Positions 9,803-18,292 of a DNA stretch of 64,000 nt are shown here, in pieces. The notes under the pieces were generated by a model. That model had not been told where the DNA came from and ran no database searches. It was given only the letters and a program-made list of their open reading frames with translations. Origin of the DNA: Spirosoma fluviale (GTDB lineage Bacteria; Bacteroidota; Bacteroidia; Cytophagales; Spirosomataceae); contig NZ_OCNH01000007.1 in the NCBI RefSeq assembly GCF_900230225.1, positions 337,033 to 401,032 on the forward strand, read 5' to 3'. Within the stretch, counting starts at the first letter, position 1. Each line of letters starts with the position of its first letter. The position numbers and the translations under genes are program-made.

Positions 9803-9855
9803 GTGTTTACCTGTCAGTTACAAACTAATTAGTTCTATAACTGACAGGTAAACAC
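9803..9855. repeat. Perfect 18-bp inverted repeat in the gldL-gldM gap
   Basis: The arm GTGTTTACCTGTCAGTTA at 9803-9820 is matched exactly by its reverse complement at 9838-9855. The 17-nt spacer contains a further palindrome (AACTAATTAGTT). There is no T run on the transcribed side, and both flanking genes are on the same strand, so it looks like an RNA processing or attenuation hairpin rather than a full terminator. Confidence 0.85.
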
Positions 9856-9866
9856 TATTGGGTTAC

Positions 9867-10685
9867 TTATTTTCCGTTACCCCGCATGGCAGTCAACATA
9901 CTACCATATACGTTATTCAGGGAAGCCAGATTACCGGTCAGTTTAGCCAGTTCATTTTTAAACTGCTGGGTATCGCGGCTGGCATCGCTCATGTTTTCCA
10001 TAGCGGCCGTCAGGCTACCATAGAATGCGTTCATGGCTTTCAGATGCTTATTTGTGTCCTGCAATTCCAATTCATACACAGCATTCAGGGCACCCATGTT
10101 CTTGGTAACTTTCTGAAACTGGTCACGGTAATCTTTAGCATCGGTTGTTGCATCGGCCATTGAGTTCATGGCGGTGATTGCCGTACCGTAGGATTTATTC
10201 ATTTCGCTGATCGAGCCTGCGGCCGATTTCACGTTACGAGCATAATCATTGGTCGCTACCGTAGCATCCGTAAGGTCGGTGAGCTTGGAAACCGTATCAT
10301 TCAGGTTACGGAAACCAGAGCCCAAACGCTCAAAAACATCAGGAGTAACCTTGGCCTGTGCCAGCATTTGATCCAGGTTCCCGGTCAGACCATTAGCCTG
10401 TGGGGTTGGTTTGCGGGCTTCTCCTTTATAATCATCTGCCAGTTCAGGATAAACACGTTCCCAGGCGTAACCATCGTCCGTCGTGGTGGGCATGGTGAAA
10501 CTTTGAACGGCGTATAAAGCAAAAATGACAACTTCTGTTAACAAACCAGCCGTTAATAGCCAGCCAAACTGTTCATTGTGTGTAATCTTAGCCCAGGCTC
10601 CGGCGATTACGACGGCGGCTCCGGCACTATAAATGGTTGGTACTAAACGATCCCAAAAGAAACTCGTGGACTTTGCTGCTGCCAT
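9867..10685 (-). CDS. gldL: Gliding motility / T9SS motor protein GldL (PorL)
   Basis: A 272-residue inner-membrane protein. Two membrane helices (residues about 14-34 and 41-61) follow a short N-terminus (SFFWDRLVPTIYSAGAAVV). The second helix carries the Glu in LLTEVVIFALYA, the conserved acidic residue implicated in proton coupling in this family. The rest is a cytoplasmic, coiled-coil-like tail with repeated 'LN.VY...L.AMN' units (residues about 130-270). Known role: stator/motor partner of GldM. It is the second gene of the gldKLMN operon, 83 bp after gldK. Confidence 0.94.
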   Translation of the reverse strand: MAAAKSTSFFWDRLVPTIYSAGAAVVIAGAWAKITHNEQFGWLLTAGLLTEVVIFALYAVQSFTMPTTTDDGYAWERVYPELADDYKGEARKPTPQANGLTGNLDQMLAQAKVTPDVFERLGSGFRNLNDTVSKLTDLTDATVATNDYARNVKSAAGSISEMNKSYGTAITAMNSMADATTDAKDYRDQFQKVTKNMGALNAVYELELQDTNKHLKAMNAFYGSLTAAMENMSDASRDTQQFKNELAKLTGNLASLNNVYGSMLTAMRGNGK

Positions 10686-10768
10686 GATAAGCTATTGTTG
10701 GTTGGAATAGGTAATTAACTGTGTGCGGGTACTATTTTATTGCCTTTGCAGGCATACTTCACCTTAGA

Positions 10769-11902
10769 TTAAACTTTTTTGGCTGATGCCTTTTTGGTGC
10801 TTGCGCTCTTACTCTTGCTCTTTCCTCCTCCAACACGACTTGATGCAGTTCGACCTTCCAGATTATCCATTACACAACGGAATCCTATGTACGAACGCTT
10901 TTGATCTTCAAATTCGTAATAACGTGTACCTGTTTCGAGGTAATACGCAATATCTTTCCAGGACCCACCCCGAACTACTTTTCGTGGCTCATCGGCGTTC
11001 TGGTTGTCCGGGTTCATATCCCATACAATAGCATTTGTATTATCGGCGTAAGCATCCCGGCACCACTCCGCTACGTTACCGGCCATATTGTACAGACCAT
11101 AATCGTTGGGGTTATAAGCCGTTGCGGGAGCTGTGTATGGGTAGCCATCGGCATCGAAGTTACCACGCTGGGGTTTGAAGTTTGCCAGATAGCAGCCTTT
11201 ACCGTTTGCTACGTATGGGTTACCCCAGGGGTATTTAGCACCATTTTTACCACCTCGTGCTGCCCATTCCCATTCCGCTTCTGACGGAAGCCGGAAGCCA
11301 AACGACCGGTAACCGCCGTCTTTTGTACGGAAATCGTCGAGTGTATTGGTACGCCACTTACAAAAATGTTTAGCAGCTACCCAGCTTACACCAACAACCG
11401 GATACGTATCAAAGGCAGGGTGAGCGTAATAGTGCTCCAACATAGGATCACCATTGTGATAAGTAAAGTCGTTTTTCCAGACAGTCGTATCAGGATAATA
11501 TTTAGACATAATTTCTTCCTCACCCAACGTCGAAACGGAGTCGGCGAGCAGGGCATTTACATACTGCCGATATTCGTGGTTGGAGATTTCGGCATCGTCC
11601 ATGTAAAATGAACTAATCGTTACCTGCCGGTTCATGTTAATTTGAGTAGCGGCTACATCTTCATCAGCCTGACCCATAATAAACGAACCTGACGGTACCA
11701 GTACCATGCCAAAAGGGGTAGGTTGCTTCCAACCTTTGCGTCCGGTTGCGGTAATTTCACCATTTGTAACGCCTACTTCACCACCGTTGCCACCTTTACC
11801 GCCAAATTTTGACTTCAGAAATCCGCAACCTTGCAAAAGCAGTACTACTGCTGCGACCGTCACTACCCGGGTTGCGTTGACTGTTAACCAGTTATACTTC
11901 AT
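10769..11902 (-). CDS. gldK: Gliding motility / T9SS lipoprotein GldK (PorK)
   Basis: A 377-residue lipoprotein with the lipobox LLQGC (Cys about residue 26) and a glycine-rich linker. Next comes a formylglycine-generating-enzyme-like (SUMF1) domain, residues about 60-350, with MVLVPSGSFIMG, FRLPSEAEWEWAARGG, NMAGNVAEWCRD and VRGGSWKD. A Lys/Ser-rich tail ends the protein. GldK is known to form the periplasmic ring with GldN at the outer membrane. The gene heads the gldKLMN operon and lies 263 bp downstream of the porP-like gene. That gap holds a possible TAnnTTTG element on the minus strand (12075-12068). Confidence 0.94.
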   Translation of the reverse strand: MKYNWLTVNATRVVTVAAVVLLLQGCGFLKSKFGGKGGNGGEVGVTNGEITATGRKGWKQPTPFGMVLVPSGSFIMGQADEDVAATQINMNRQVTISSFYMDDAEISNHEYRQYVNALLADSVSTLGEEEIMSKYYPDTTVWKNDFTYHNGDPMLEHYYAHPAFDTYPVVGVSWVAAKHFCKWRTNTLDDFRTKDGGYRSFGFRLPSEAEWEWAARGGKNGAKYPWGNPYVANGKGCYLANFKPQRGNFDADGYPYTAPATAYNPNDYGLYNMAGNVAEWCRDAYADNTNAIVWDMNPDNQNADEPRKVVRGGSWKDIAYYLETGTRYYEFEDQKRSYIGFRCVMDNLEGRTASSRVGGGKSKSKSASTKKASAKKV

Positions 11903-12067
11903 CGTTGTCGAACTTTTACCTTCTTCTTGTGCGAGACCAGACTAAAAACGAAAATCTGTTTGGTTATTGTATGTTAAATTCAGGTTCAGCGTATTTTCTC
12001 TACAACCTGCTTGCGAACATACTTCTATTAGTTGTATTGTATTTACTGTTTCTAAACTCCACTTCCT

Positions 12068-12075
12068 CAAAAATA
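12068..12075 (-). promoter_or_regulatory. Candidate -7 promoter element upstream of gldK
   Basis: On the minus strand the octamer TATTTTTG fits the Bacteroidota -7 consensus TAnnTTTG. It lies about 165 bp before the gldK start, in a 263-bp non-coding gap. No convincing TTG -33 element sits at the usual spacing, so this is only a candidate. Confidence 0.3.
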
Positions 12076-12165
12076 AGGCCTCCGCTGCAAACAGCCTAAC
12101 AAGAATATTGCCAAAAAAGCAATTTTGTTCAAATTTTGCTGCCATTTCTGCCTATTACTAAGTCA

Positions 12166-13140
12166 TCAGTACCGGAAACGTGGCGTTCTGATAATTGGCT
12201 TTTTGCGAACATCGGGCGCGGGCAACGCATACGACAGCAAAATTTCGTGCGATGTTGGGCTTTTTATCTGCGTTCCCCCGGCTGTTACATCCAGGGCATA
12301 TCCCAGCCGTAATGCATTATTGCGCATGAGATTTATACCAGCCGTAGCCATAACGGCATCTTTCAGCCGATAGCCAACCCCGGCCCATATACGATTATCG
12401 TAGGTAGCAACCAGATTTAGAGTTGCCAACGAGCCCCGGACGCCCTCTGCCGTACTGTATTGCACTAAAACGGATGGTTGTACATCAATGTTATAACCGA
12501 TACCCAGTCTATAGCCTGCGGTCAGGTAAGCTTTGCTGTTGGCAGGGTCTGTAGAGCGATCAGCAATGTAACTATAGGTGGCCCGGTTCAGGTGCGTCAT
12601 ACTTACCCCCAGCCAGTAATCTGTTGTGTTATAATAAATGCCCGCTCCTAAATCTGGTTTAAACTGATTGATGCGGCCACTATTCAATAGTGGATCACCG
12701 GGTTCGACGGGGCGAAATTGGTTGAAGTCGAATCCCCGGTTAAACATACCGGCTTGTACACCTACTGCCAGCGTTCCGTTTTTCAAGGTCAGCCGATAGG
12801 CGTAGGATACCTGTACAGACTGGTTTATTGACGGCCCGTATTTATCATTCATGGCATAAATACCAATGCCACTCTTGATTTTGGCCAGTGGCATATTGAA
12901 TGACAAAACCTGGGTACTTTGAGCAGCACTTTCGTCGCCGGTACCAATTGTCTGATAACCCAGATATTGTGTTCTGTGAGTAATTTGAAAGCGTGATACT
13001 CCTTCTGAGCCTGCTGCCGCCGGATTATAATAGAGCGGGTTATACATGTACAGGCTGAGTTGCGGATCCCCCTGAGCAAAGACGTTTTGAGTTGCAATCG
13101 TCAGTAGTAAAAAAGCAAAAACGTAGAGTGTGCGAATCAT
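12166..13140 (-). CDS. PorP/SprF family type IX secretion outer-membrane protein
   Basis: A 324-residue protein with a cleavable signal peptide (ends near VFAQ, residue 23). The family opening QLSLYMYNPLYYNPAAAG is present. The rest is alternating hydrophobic beta strands ending in aromatic residues (YRFGY-like C-terminus, RTPRFRY), as expected for an 8- to 14-strand outer-membrane barrel. PorP/SprF proteins act as anchors or adaptors for secreted adhesins and for the PorKLMN core. As in Porphyromonas, it lies directly upstream of the K-L-M-N genes on the same strand. Confidence 0.9.
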   Translation of the reverse strand: MIRTLYVFAFLLLTIATQNVFAQGDPQLSLYMYNPLYYNPAAAGSEGVSRFQITHRTQYLGYQTIGTGDESAAQSTQVLSFNMPLAKIKSGIGIYAMNDKYGPSINQSVQVSYAYRLTLKNGTLAVGVQAGMFNRGFDFNQFRPVEPGDPLLNSGRINQFKPDLGAGIYYNTTDYWLGVSMTHLNRATYSYIADRSTDPANSKAYLTAGYRLGIGYNIDVQPSVLVQYSTAEGVRGSLATLNLVATYDNRIWAGVGYRLKDAVMATAGINLMRNNALRLGYALDVTAGGTQIKSPTSHEILLSYALPAPDVRKKPIIRTPRFRY

Positions 13141-13257
13141 ACGACCTACCGGAATTCAGAACAGCTGTTGATAATTGGAGCAACGTTCTCGTGAACAATA
13201 CCACAGTTTACAAGTAAACGCCCGCAACACCAAATTATTCAAATTATTAAGCCCAAA

Positions 13258-13304
13258 ATAAAAGCAAAATGCCGGAAATGAGATGAAGAGCTCGATTCCG
13301 GCAT
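13258..13304 (-). terminator. Probable terminator after hemD
   Basis: Downstream of the hemD stop (minus strand) a 9-bp stem, ATGCCGGAA/TTCCGGCAT, encloses an 18-nt loop. It is followed by a T-rich tract (TTTTGCTTTTATTTTG). It would separate hemD from the porP-gldKLMN unit. Confidence 0.6.
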
Positions 13305-13329
13305 CTAGCCTGTTGGTAACGGCTATCGT

Positions 13330-14115
13330 TTACAAATTGTTAGCCTTTTTTAGATACAGGTCCAATGCACCCGTCATAGAGGGCGCGTTTGGCAAAGGTG
13401 CTTCAATATCAAGGGTCAACCCTGCTTCAACAATCGCTTTGGCCGTTGTAGGACCGAAAGCGGCAAGTCGAGTACCGTTCTGATTGAAGTTGGGGAAGTT
13501 GCTCATTAATGAGTTTACACCCGATGGACTGAAGAAAGCAATAATATCATAGCTTTCAATGTCAAGGTCTGACAAATCGGTAGGTACCGTGTCGTACATC
13601 ACCGCTTCAGTGAAGTGAAGACCACTGGTATCCATAAACTCCGGAATGTCATTCCGGCGAATGTTGGAGCAGGGGAACAGAAACTTCTCGTTCTTGTGCT
13701 TCTTGATCAGATCAAAAAGCTCGGTAGCTGTTTTTGTCCCGTTGAAGATTTTACGCTTCCGGATAACAATGTATTTCTGAAGATAATTAGCTGTCTGCTC
13801 CGAAATACAGAAGTACTTCATATCAGCTGGCACCTCAATTCGCCCTTCCTGGCAAATCCGAAAAAAATGATCGATGGCATTTCGACTGGTAAAAATAATA
13901 GCCGTATGTGCCAGGATATTTATCTTCTGACGCCGAAAATCTTTAAACGATTCTCCCTGTATCTGAATGAACGGGCGAAAATCTATCTGAAGATTATACT
14001 TGCTAACTAAATCAAAATAGGGAGATTTTTCGTCGGCGGGTCGGGATTGAGTCACTAACAGCCGGTTTACTTTCGTGAGCCGGTTTTCTGTGGATTGCAT
14101 GCTTATTTCGTTCAT
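13330..14115 (-). CDS. hemD: Uroporphyrinogen-III synthase family protein (HemD)
   Basis: A 261-residue protein of the HemD fold, which cyclises hydroxymethylbilane with inversion of ring D in haem/sirohaem synthesis. Supporting patterns are the N-terminal VNRLLVTQSRPADEKSPYF, IIFTSRNAIDHFF, the central FLFPCSNIRRNDIPEF and the C-terminal DIIAFFSPSGVNSLM with AAFGPTTAKAIVEAG. This matches the divergent form found in Bacteroidota. The start may be ATG 14115 or the second Met at 14100. It lies 97 bp after the DUF4271 gene on the same strand, an adjacency also seen in other Bacteroidota (from memory). Confidence 0.87.
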   Translation of the reverse strand: MNEISMQSTENRLTKVNRLLVTQSRPADEKSPYFDLVSKYNLQIDFRPFIQIQGESFKDFRRQKINILAHTAIIFTSRNAIDHFFRICQEGRIEVPADMKYFCISEQTANYLQKYIVIRKRKIFNGTKTATELFDLIKKHKNEKFLFPCSNIRRNDIPEFMDTSGLHFTEAVMYDTVPTDLSDLDIESYDIIAFFSPSGVNSLMSNFPNFNQNGTRLAAFGPTTAKAIVEAGLTLDIEAPLPNAPSMTGALDLYLKKANNL

Positions 14116-14212
14116 TGAATCTCTACTCGGTTCAACAGCTGATTATCAATTGTAAGTACTCGCCTAAGCACTTGCTATTGAGAATAGGCTAACTTATCAC
14201 TGCCCGTAACCA

Positions 14213-15439
14213 TCAAAGTGCAAAACGCAACCCAATGATCAGCGGAATCAATTCAACGATGCAAAGGTACGAAAATAAATAAAGATTCTTGATAGGCTCA
14301 AGACTCCGTATAGCGAAGTACAACAACAATAATCGGGCAATGTAAAAAGCGATCAATGGCAACAGGAGCATATTAGGCACCCAAGTTGTCACATTTACAT
14401 TATAGGCAACAACCGTTACAACAAGTGCGCAAGTGGTAAAGAACAGCAGTGACGATTGGAGGACCTTAAAGTAATGAACATAGATGATATCCTGTAATTT
14501 GTAAAGCCCCCCAATTACCTCCAGAAGAAAATATTTACTGATTAAACTCACAAACACTAGTCCGCTCACCAAAAAGTACTCGCCAGCCAGCCAGCCAAAC
14601 TGCTGATTACCAAGTAACAATGCCCGTGAATCGAACACATCCAGGTTACGACTCTGCACAAAGACAATGAGATAAGCAATAATAAAGCTGAGATTGAGCG
14701 TAAAAAGCAGATTCGTACCGCTGAGAGGTCTATTTATTAAAAAAGATTCCTCCTGCGCCCGAAGCGATAAAAGATCTCCAAGACTGTAATACCGTTGAAA
14801 AGCCCGTTGGTAAAATGCAAAAAGGAAGGCATGGGTCGCCAGTAAAAACACCAGTCCTAAACTCAAAAAGTTATCATAAAGGGTTCGGGGACGAGGTCGA
14901 ATACTCAGATTATCATCACTTAAAACAACTTGTTTCTGGGTAGCTGACTTTGGATAGCCTATGTACAACTGCTTATCATTCAGGCCAGGAGCACCATAAA
15001 TGGTAAGAAAAATTTCCGGCTGGCGATAAACCTGAAATAAGCTGTCGATGCTCAGCACCTGCCACTCGTTGGCACGAAGTTTACGTTTAAGTGCCGCATT
15101 AACAAAGAGATAGCCATCCCGTCGGGTGGAGATCAGTAAGCTGTAGTGACGGTTGCTTTCGAGATCGATGTAAGCACTCAAGGCTGTCTCATCGGTATGC
15201 TGTTCTGTTATGTATGGAATGTAAGCCTTAGCTCCTTCGTCGTACACCAGAAAGTCGTCCCGAAAATCATGGATGGGGTAATAGCGTCCGTTTGGTCCAA
15301 TTCCGGTAACGCGGGGCTGAGCGGTAACCGATAGAAAGAAAAAGAGCGAAAGAACAAACGACTGAAAGAGTGTTACCGGATGGATAAGTACCCAATTCCG
15401 CCTATACTTTTTCACTCGTTCGTTCTTTCGCTCTTTCAC
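14213..15439 (-). CDS. DUF4271 multi-pass membrane protein
   Basis: A 408-residue protein with a signal-like N-terminus, a soluble beta-rich part (residues about 40-180) and about six to seven membrane helices from residue about 195 to the end. This fits the DUF4271 family of Bacteroidota, whose function is unknown. The frame has no ATG. The first possible start is GTG 15439, with a second GTG at 15415; a stop codon lies just upstream of 15439. Both starts fall in one arm of a long inverted repeat, and the other arm encodes the hydrophobic core of the signal sequence. The gene is 12 bp downstream of sucD and probably cotranscribed. Its proximity to hemD and T9SS genes hints at envelope biogenesis, which is an inference. 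Confidence 0.82.
   Translation of the reverse strand: MKERKNERVKKYRRNWVLIHPVTLFQSFVLSLFFFLSVTAQPRVTGIGPNGRYYPIHDFRDDFLVYDEGAKAYIPYITEQHTDETALSAYIDLESNRHYSLLISTRRDGYLFVNAALKRKLRANEWQVLSIDSLFQVYRQPEIFLTIYGAPGLNDKQLYIGYPKSATQKQVVLSDDNLSIRPRPRTLYDNFLSLGLVFLLATHAFLFAFYQRAFQRYYSLGDLLSLRAQEESFLINRPLSGTNLLFTLNLSFIIAYLIVFVQSRNLDVFDSRALLLGNQQFGWLAGEYFLVSGLVFVSLISKYFLLEVIGGLYKLQDIIYVHYFKVLQSSLLFFTTCALVVTVVAYNVNVTTWVPNMLLLPLIAFYIARLLLLYFAIRSLEPIKNLYLFSYLCIVELIPLIIGLRFAL
15341..15436. repeat. Inverted repeat inside the 5' end of the DUF4271 gene
   Basis: The arms at 15341-15372 and 15405-15436 match at 28 of 32 positions, with a 32-bp spacer. The core AAAGAGCGAAAGAAC is exact. On the coding strand one arm encodes the start region (KERKNER) and the other encodes SFVLSLFFF of the signal peptide. 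Confidence 0.85.
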
Positions 15440-15451
15440 TCTTTACTGAGT

Positions 15452-16327
15452 TTATTTTCCTAAGGCTTTCAACATGGTATCGCCAATGAGCGCGGGAGAT
15501 TCTACTACGTGAATACCACATTCGCGCATGATTGCCATTTTGGCAGCTGCGGTATCGTCCGCACCACCCACAATAGCCCCTGCGTGGCCCATCCGGCGAC
15601 CTTTGGGTGCGGTTTGACCGGCAATGAAGCCAACAACCGGCTTGCGATTACCATCGGCCTGAATCCAGCGTGCGGCTTCGGCTTCCATACCTCCGCCAAT
15701 TTCACCAATCATGACAATCGCTTCGGTATCCGGGTCGTTCATGAGTAGTTCAACGGCCTCTTTGGTCGTCGTGCCAATGATCGGGTCACCTCCAATACCA
15801 ATAGCGGTCGACTGGCCCAAACCCGCTTTTGTCAGTTGGTCAACGGCTTCGTAAGTTAACGTCCCCGATTTAGAGACAATACCAATGGTTCCCTTGGTGA
15901 AGATGAACCCGGGCATGATGCCAACTTTGCATTCATCGGCGGTCATTACGCCGGGGCAGTTGGGACCAATCAGGCGAACATCTTTGCCGGAGAGGTAGTT
16001 TTTAACGGCTACCATATCTTCCGTTGGAATGCCTTCAGTAATGCAGATAATGACTTTGATACCGGCTTCGGCGGCTTCCATGATCGCATCGGCGGCAAAA
16101 GCGGGCGGCACAAAGATGATGGAGACATTGGCACCGGCCTGGTCAACAGCTTGCTGAACGGTATTAAATACAGGCCGGTCGAGATGGGTTTGACCACCCT
16201 TACCAGGCGTTACGCCCCCAACGACGTTGGTGCCATATTCAATCATCTGCTGGGCATGAAAACTGCCTTCCGAGCCGGTAAAGCCCTGGACGATAACTTT
16301 GGAGTCTTTGTTGACTAAAACACTCAT
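15452..16327 (-). CDS. sucD: Succinyl-CoA synthetase alpha subunit (SucD)
   Basis: A 291-residue ADP/GDP-forming succinate-CoA ligase alpha subunit of the TCA cycle. It begins with the CoA-binding Rossmann domain (VIVQGFTGSEGSFHAQQMI, residues about 12-31) and has GPNCPGVM. The C-terminal ligase domain carries the phosphohistidine in RMGHAGAIVGG (about residue 246). Length and motifs are standard. The beta subunit gene is not in the window. A minus-strand TACTTTTG at 16467-16460, about 135 bp upstream, is a possible promoter element. Confidence 0.96.
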   Translation of the reverse strand: MSVLVNKDSKVIVQGFTGSEGSFHAQQMIEYGTNVVGGVTPGKGGQTHLDRPVFNTVQQAVDQAGANVSIIFVPPAFAADAIMEAAEAGIKVIICITEGIPTEDMVAVKNYLSGKDVRLIGPNCPGVMTADECKVGIMPGFIFTKGTIGIVSKSGTLTYEAVDQLTKAGLGQSTAIGIGGDPIIGTTTKEAVELLMNDPDTEAIVMIGEIGGGMEAEAARWIQADGNRKPVVGFIAGQTAPKGRRMGHAGAIVGGADDTAAAKMAIMRECGIHVVESPALIGDTMLKALGK

Positions 16328-16459
16328 GACGGTTTGTAAATCGTTGGCGATACGGTTAATTACTTACAGAAATAGGCAACGAAAGCAGCATAGATTCACA
16401 AAAATGGTCACCTTCTTTCTTCTTTCGTTGCGTAGGCCTGTATCTTTTAAAAAGTTGGG

Positions 16460-16467
16460 CAAAAGTA
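16460..16467 (-). promoter_or_regulatory. Candidate -7 promoter element upstream of sucD
   Basis: The minus-strand octamer TACTTTTG fits TAnnTTTG. It lies in the gap between sucD and the divergent membrane-protein gene. No clear -33 TTG was found at the expected spacing. Confidence 0.3.
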
Positions 16468-16490
16468 GCCGAAACTTCGTAAATTACGTG

Positions 16491-17081
16491 ATGATTTTTT
16501 CGCACATCCTTTCCGGCTCTATTTTAGCCGGGGCGGGCGTCGGGGTGTTCTGGCACTTTTTTGGACGCATTTCCCTCTTCAATCGACTTTTATGGGGGTT
16601 CTTTTTGTTGACAACGTCAGTAGCGGCTCTTATCGGGGTAGCCCTTTTTGCCGGTAACGAATCGCTGGAACCGCTACACCGATCTATGATCGTTCTCTCT
16701 GATACACTGGGGGTTGTGTGCGTGGTGACGGCGGTTTATGCGCTGCTGAACCAGCGAACGCTCTCTTTGATCTCCTTTGTCACAACGATTCTTTTTGGCC
16801 TGTTTCTCTTCATTTCTCTTCTGCTGCCCGATGTGCGCGTCTTTACACCCATCGTGCCCTCAATGGGAATTTTGGCATTAATGCTGCTTGCCGTTTTTTC
16901 ATTACTCCAGCGCAATAAACGAGGCCTTTGGGTTGTCCTGGCTGCCATGATGATGGGCTTAGCCACAAAAGCCGACTCGTTTAACAGCCTGATTCACCCA
17001 ACGGATTTCTATCATTACGCTACGACATTATCTCTGTGGTTTTTTGGGAAAGCCTCCGACTGGCGCGTGGGTAGCCGGTAA
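16491..17081 (+). CDS. Uncharacterised multi-pass membrane protein
   Basis: The product is about 196 residues and is almost wholly hydrophobic, with six likely membrane helices (for example GSILAGAGVGVFWHF, LLWGFFLLTTSVAALIG, FVTTILFGLFLFISLLL, LWVVLAAMMMGLA). No family is recognised. The start is placed at ATG 16491 because the open frame upstream (from 16299) runs antisense into sucD and lacks membrane character. The gene is divergent from sucD and 107 bp before the topoisomerase gene. Confidence 0.72.
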   Translation: MIFSHILSGSILAGAGVGVFWHFFGRISLFNRLLWGFFLLTTSVAALIGVALFAGNESLEPLHRSMIVLSDTLGVVCVVTAVYALLNQRTLSLISFVTTILFGLFLFISLLLPDVRVFTPIVPSMGILALMLLAVFSLLQRNKRGLWVVLAAMMMGLATKADSFNSLIHPTDFYHYATTLSLWFFGKASDWRVGSR

Positions 17082-17188
17082 GTCCGTATTCACTGTTCAT
17101 CTGCTCGTTCAAAAAATTAGTCATATGGTTAACTAATGCCTTATCAAAGCAGTTACTCATTGACTAAATTTCTCAACACTCAACGAAC

Positions 17189-18286
17189 GTGGATTTACTT
17201 GAATTGACGCATGACCCAGCCGAAACGGCCCGGGCCGCCCGACTGATTTATATGAGCGATACAATGCCCGGTATTAAACGCCAGCGCCTTGGGGATGAAT
17301 TCAGGTACGTCGACCACAAAGGCAATGAATTGGAAGATGCCGACGCACTGACCCGTATCCGTAGCCTCATTCTTCCGCCAGCCTGGGAAAATGTCTGGAT
17401 AAGCCCCAAAGCAAACGGGCATTTACAGGCTACGGGCATCGATACCAAAAACCGCAAACAATACCGCTATCATCCAAAATGGAACGCTATTCGGAGTCAG
17501 ACAAAATTTTTTCGGATGGTGGCCTTTGGCGAAGCCCTGCCCCTATTGCGTGAACGGTTGGCAAAAGACCTTAAAACGCGTGAACTGACCCGCGAAAAAG
17601 TAATTGCCATTGCGCTGAGCGTTATGGAGCAAACGCTCATTCGGGTAGGTAATGCAGCTTACGAAAAAGAGTACGGTTCTTATGGCTTGACTACTCTGAA
17701 GGACCGGCACGTGAAACTGGAAGGCACCGAAGTCCGGTTCAGCTTCAAAGGTAAAAAAGGCATTTACCACGATATAACCCTTCACGACAGCCGACTTTCG
17801 CGCCTGGTAAAAGCCTGTCGTGATATTCCTGGTAAGGAGTTGTTCCAATATCTCGACGAAAACGGCGACCGCCACCCCATCGACTCCGGCATGGTAAACG
17901 CTTATCTGCACGAAACCATGGGAGACGAGTTTTCGGCAAAAGATTTTCGCACCTGGGCGGGTACGGTGAATGCCCTGCGGCTTCTGGCCGAACTGGAACC
18001 TTGCGAAACGGAGAAAGAGCTGAAGAAAAATGTGAACACTGTGCTGGATGAGGTCTCGCACAAGTTAGGAAATACCCGCACCGTTTGCCGAAAGCATTAT
18101 GTCCATCCGCAGATTCTGGAAGCTTATGAATGCCAGGACCTAAATCCGTACATCAAGCAAAAAACGCGCTTTAAGCAAACCAGCCCGTATGGACTGGATG
18201 GGATCGAGAAATTGCTGTTGAAATTTTTGAAGGACGAAATCAAAACCGTGGTGAAAACCCCGGCAGCTAAAAAGCTAGTGGCATAG
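17189..18286 (+). CDS. DNA topoisomerase IB (poxvirus-like type)
   Basis: A 365-residue type IB topoisomerase that relaxes supercoils through a 3'-phosphotyrosine intermediate. The N-terminal domain has IKRQRLGDEFRYVD and LPPAWENVWISP. The catalytic domain shows TLIRVGNAAYEKEYGSYGLTT (Arg), RFSFKGKKG (Lys) and KDFRTWAGTVNAL (Arg with its downstream partner). The nucleophile is in CRKHYVHP (Tyr about 304). The start is GTG 17189; the next in-frame ATG (17252) would remove conserved N-terminal residues. The gene converges on the DUF421 gene with only 6 bp between stop codons. Confidence 0.93.
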   Translation: MDLLELTHDPAETARAARLIYMSDTMPGIKRQRLGDEFRYVDHKGNELEDADALTRIRSLILPPAWENVWISPKANGHLQATGIDTKNRKQYRYHPKWNAIRSQTKFFRMVAFGEALPLLRERLAKDLKTRELTREKVIAIALSVMEQTLIRVGNAAYEKEYGSYGLTTLKDRHVKLEGTEVRFSFKGKKGIYHDITLHDSRLSRLVKACRDIPGKELFQYLDENGDRHPIDSGMVNAYLHETMGDEFSAKDFRTWAGTVNALRLLAELEPCETEKELKKNVNTVLDEVSHKLGNTRTVCRKHYVHPQILEAYECQDLNPYIKQKTRFKQTSPYGLDGIEKLLLKFLKDEIKTVVKTPAAKKLVA

Positions 18287-18292
18287 GCTGTA

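Noticed and set aside
16299..16490. N-terminal extension of the membrane protein upstream of 16491
   Set aside because: It runs antisense into sucD and its promoter region and encodes basic, non-membrane sequence. ATG 16491 gives a coherent start.
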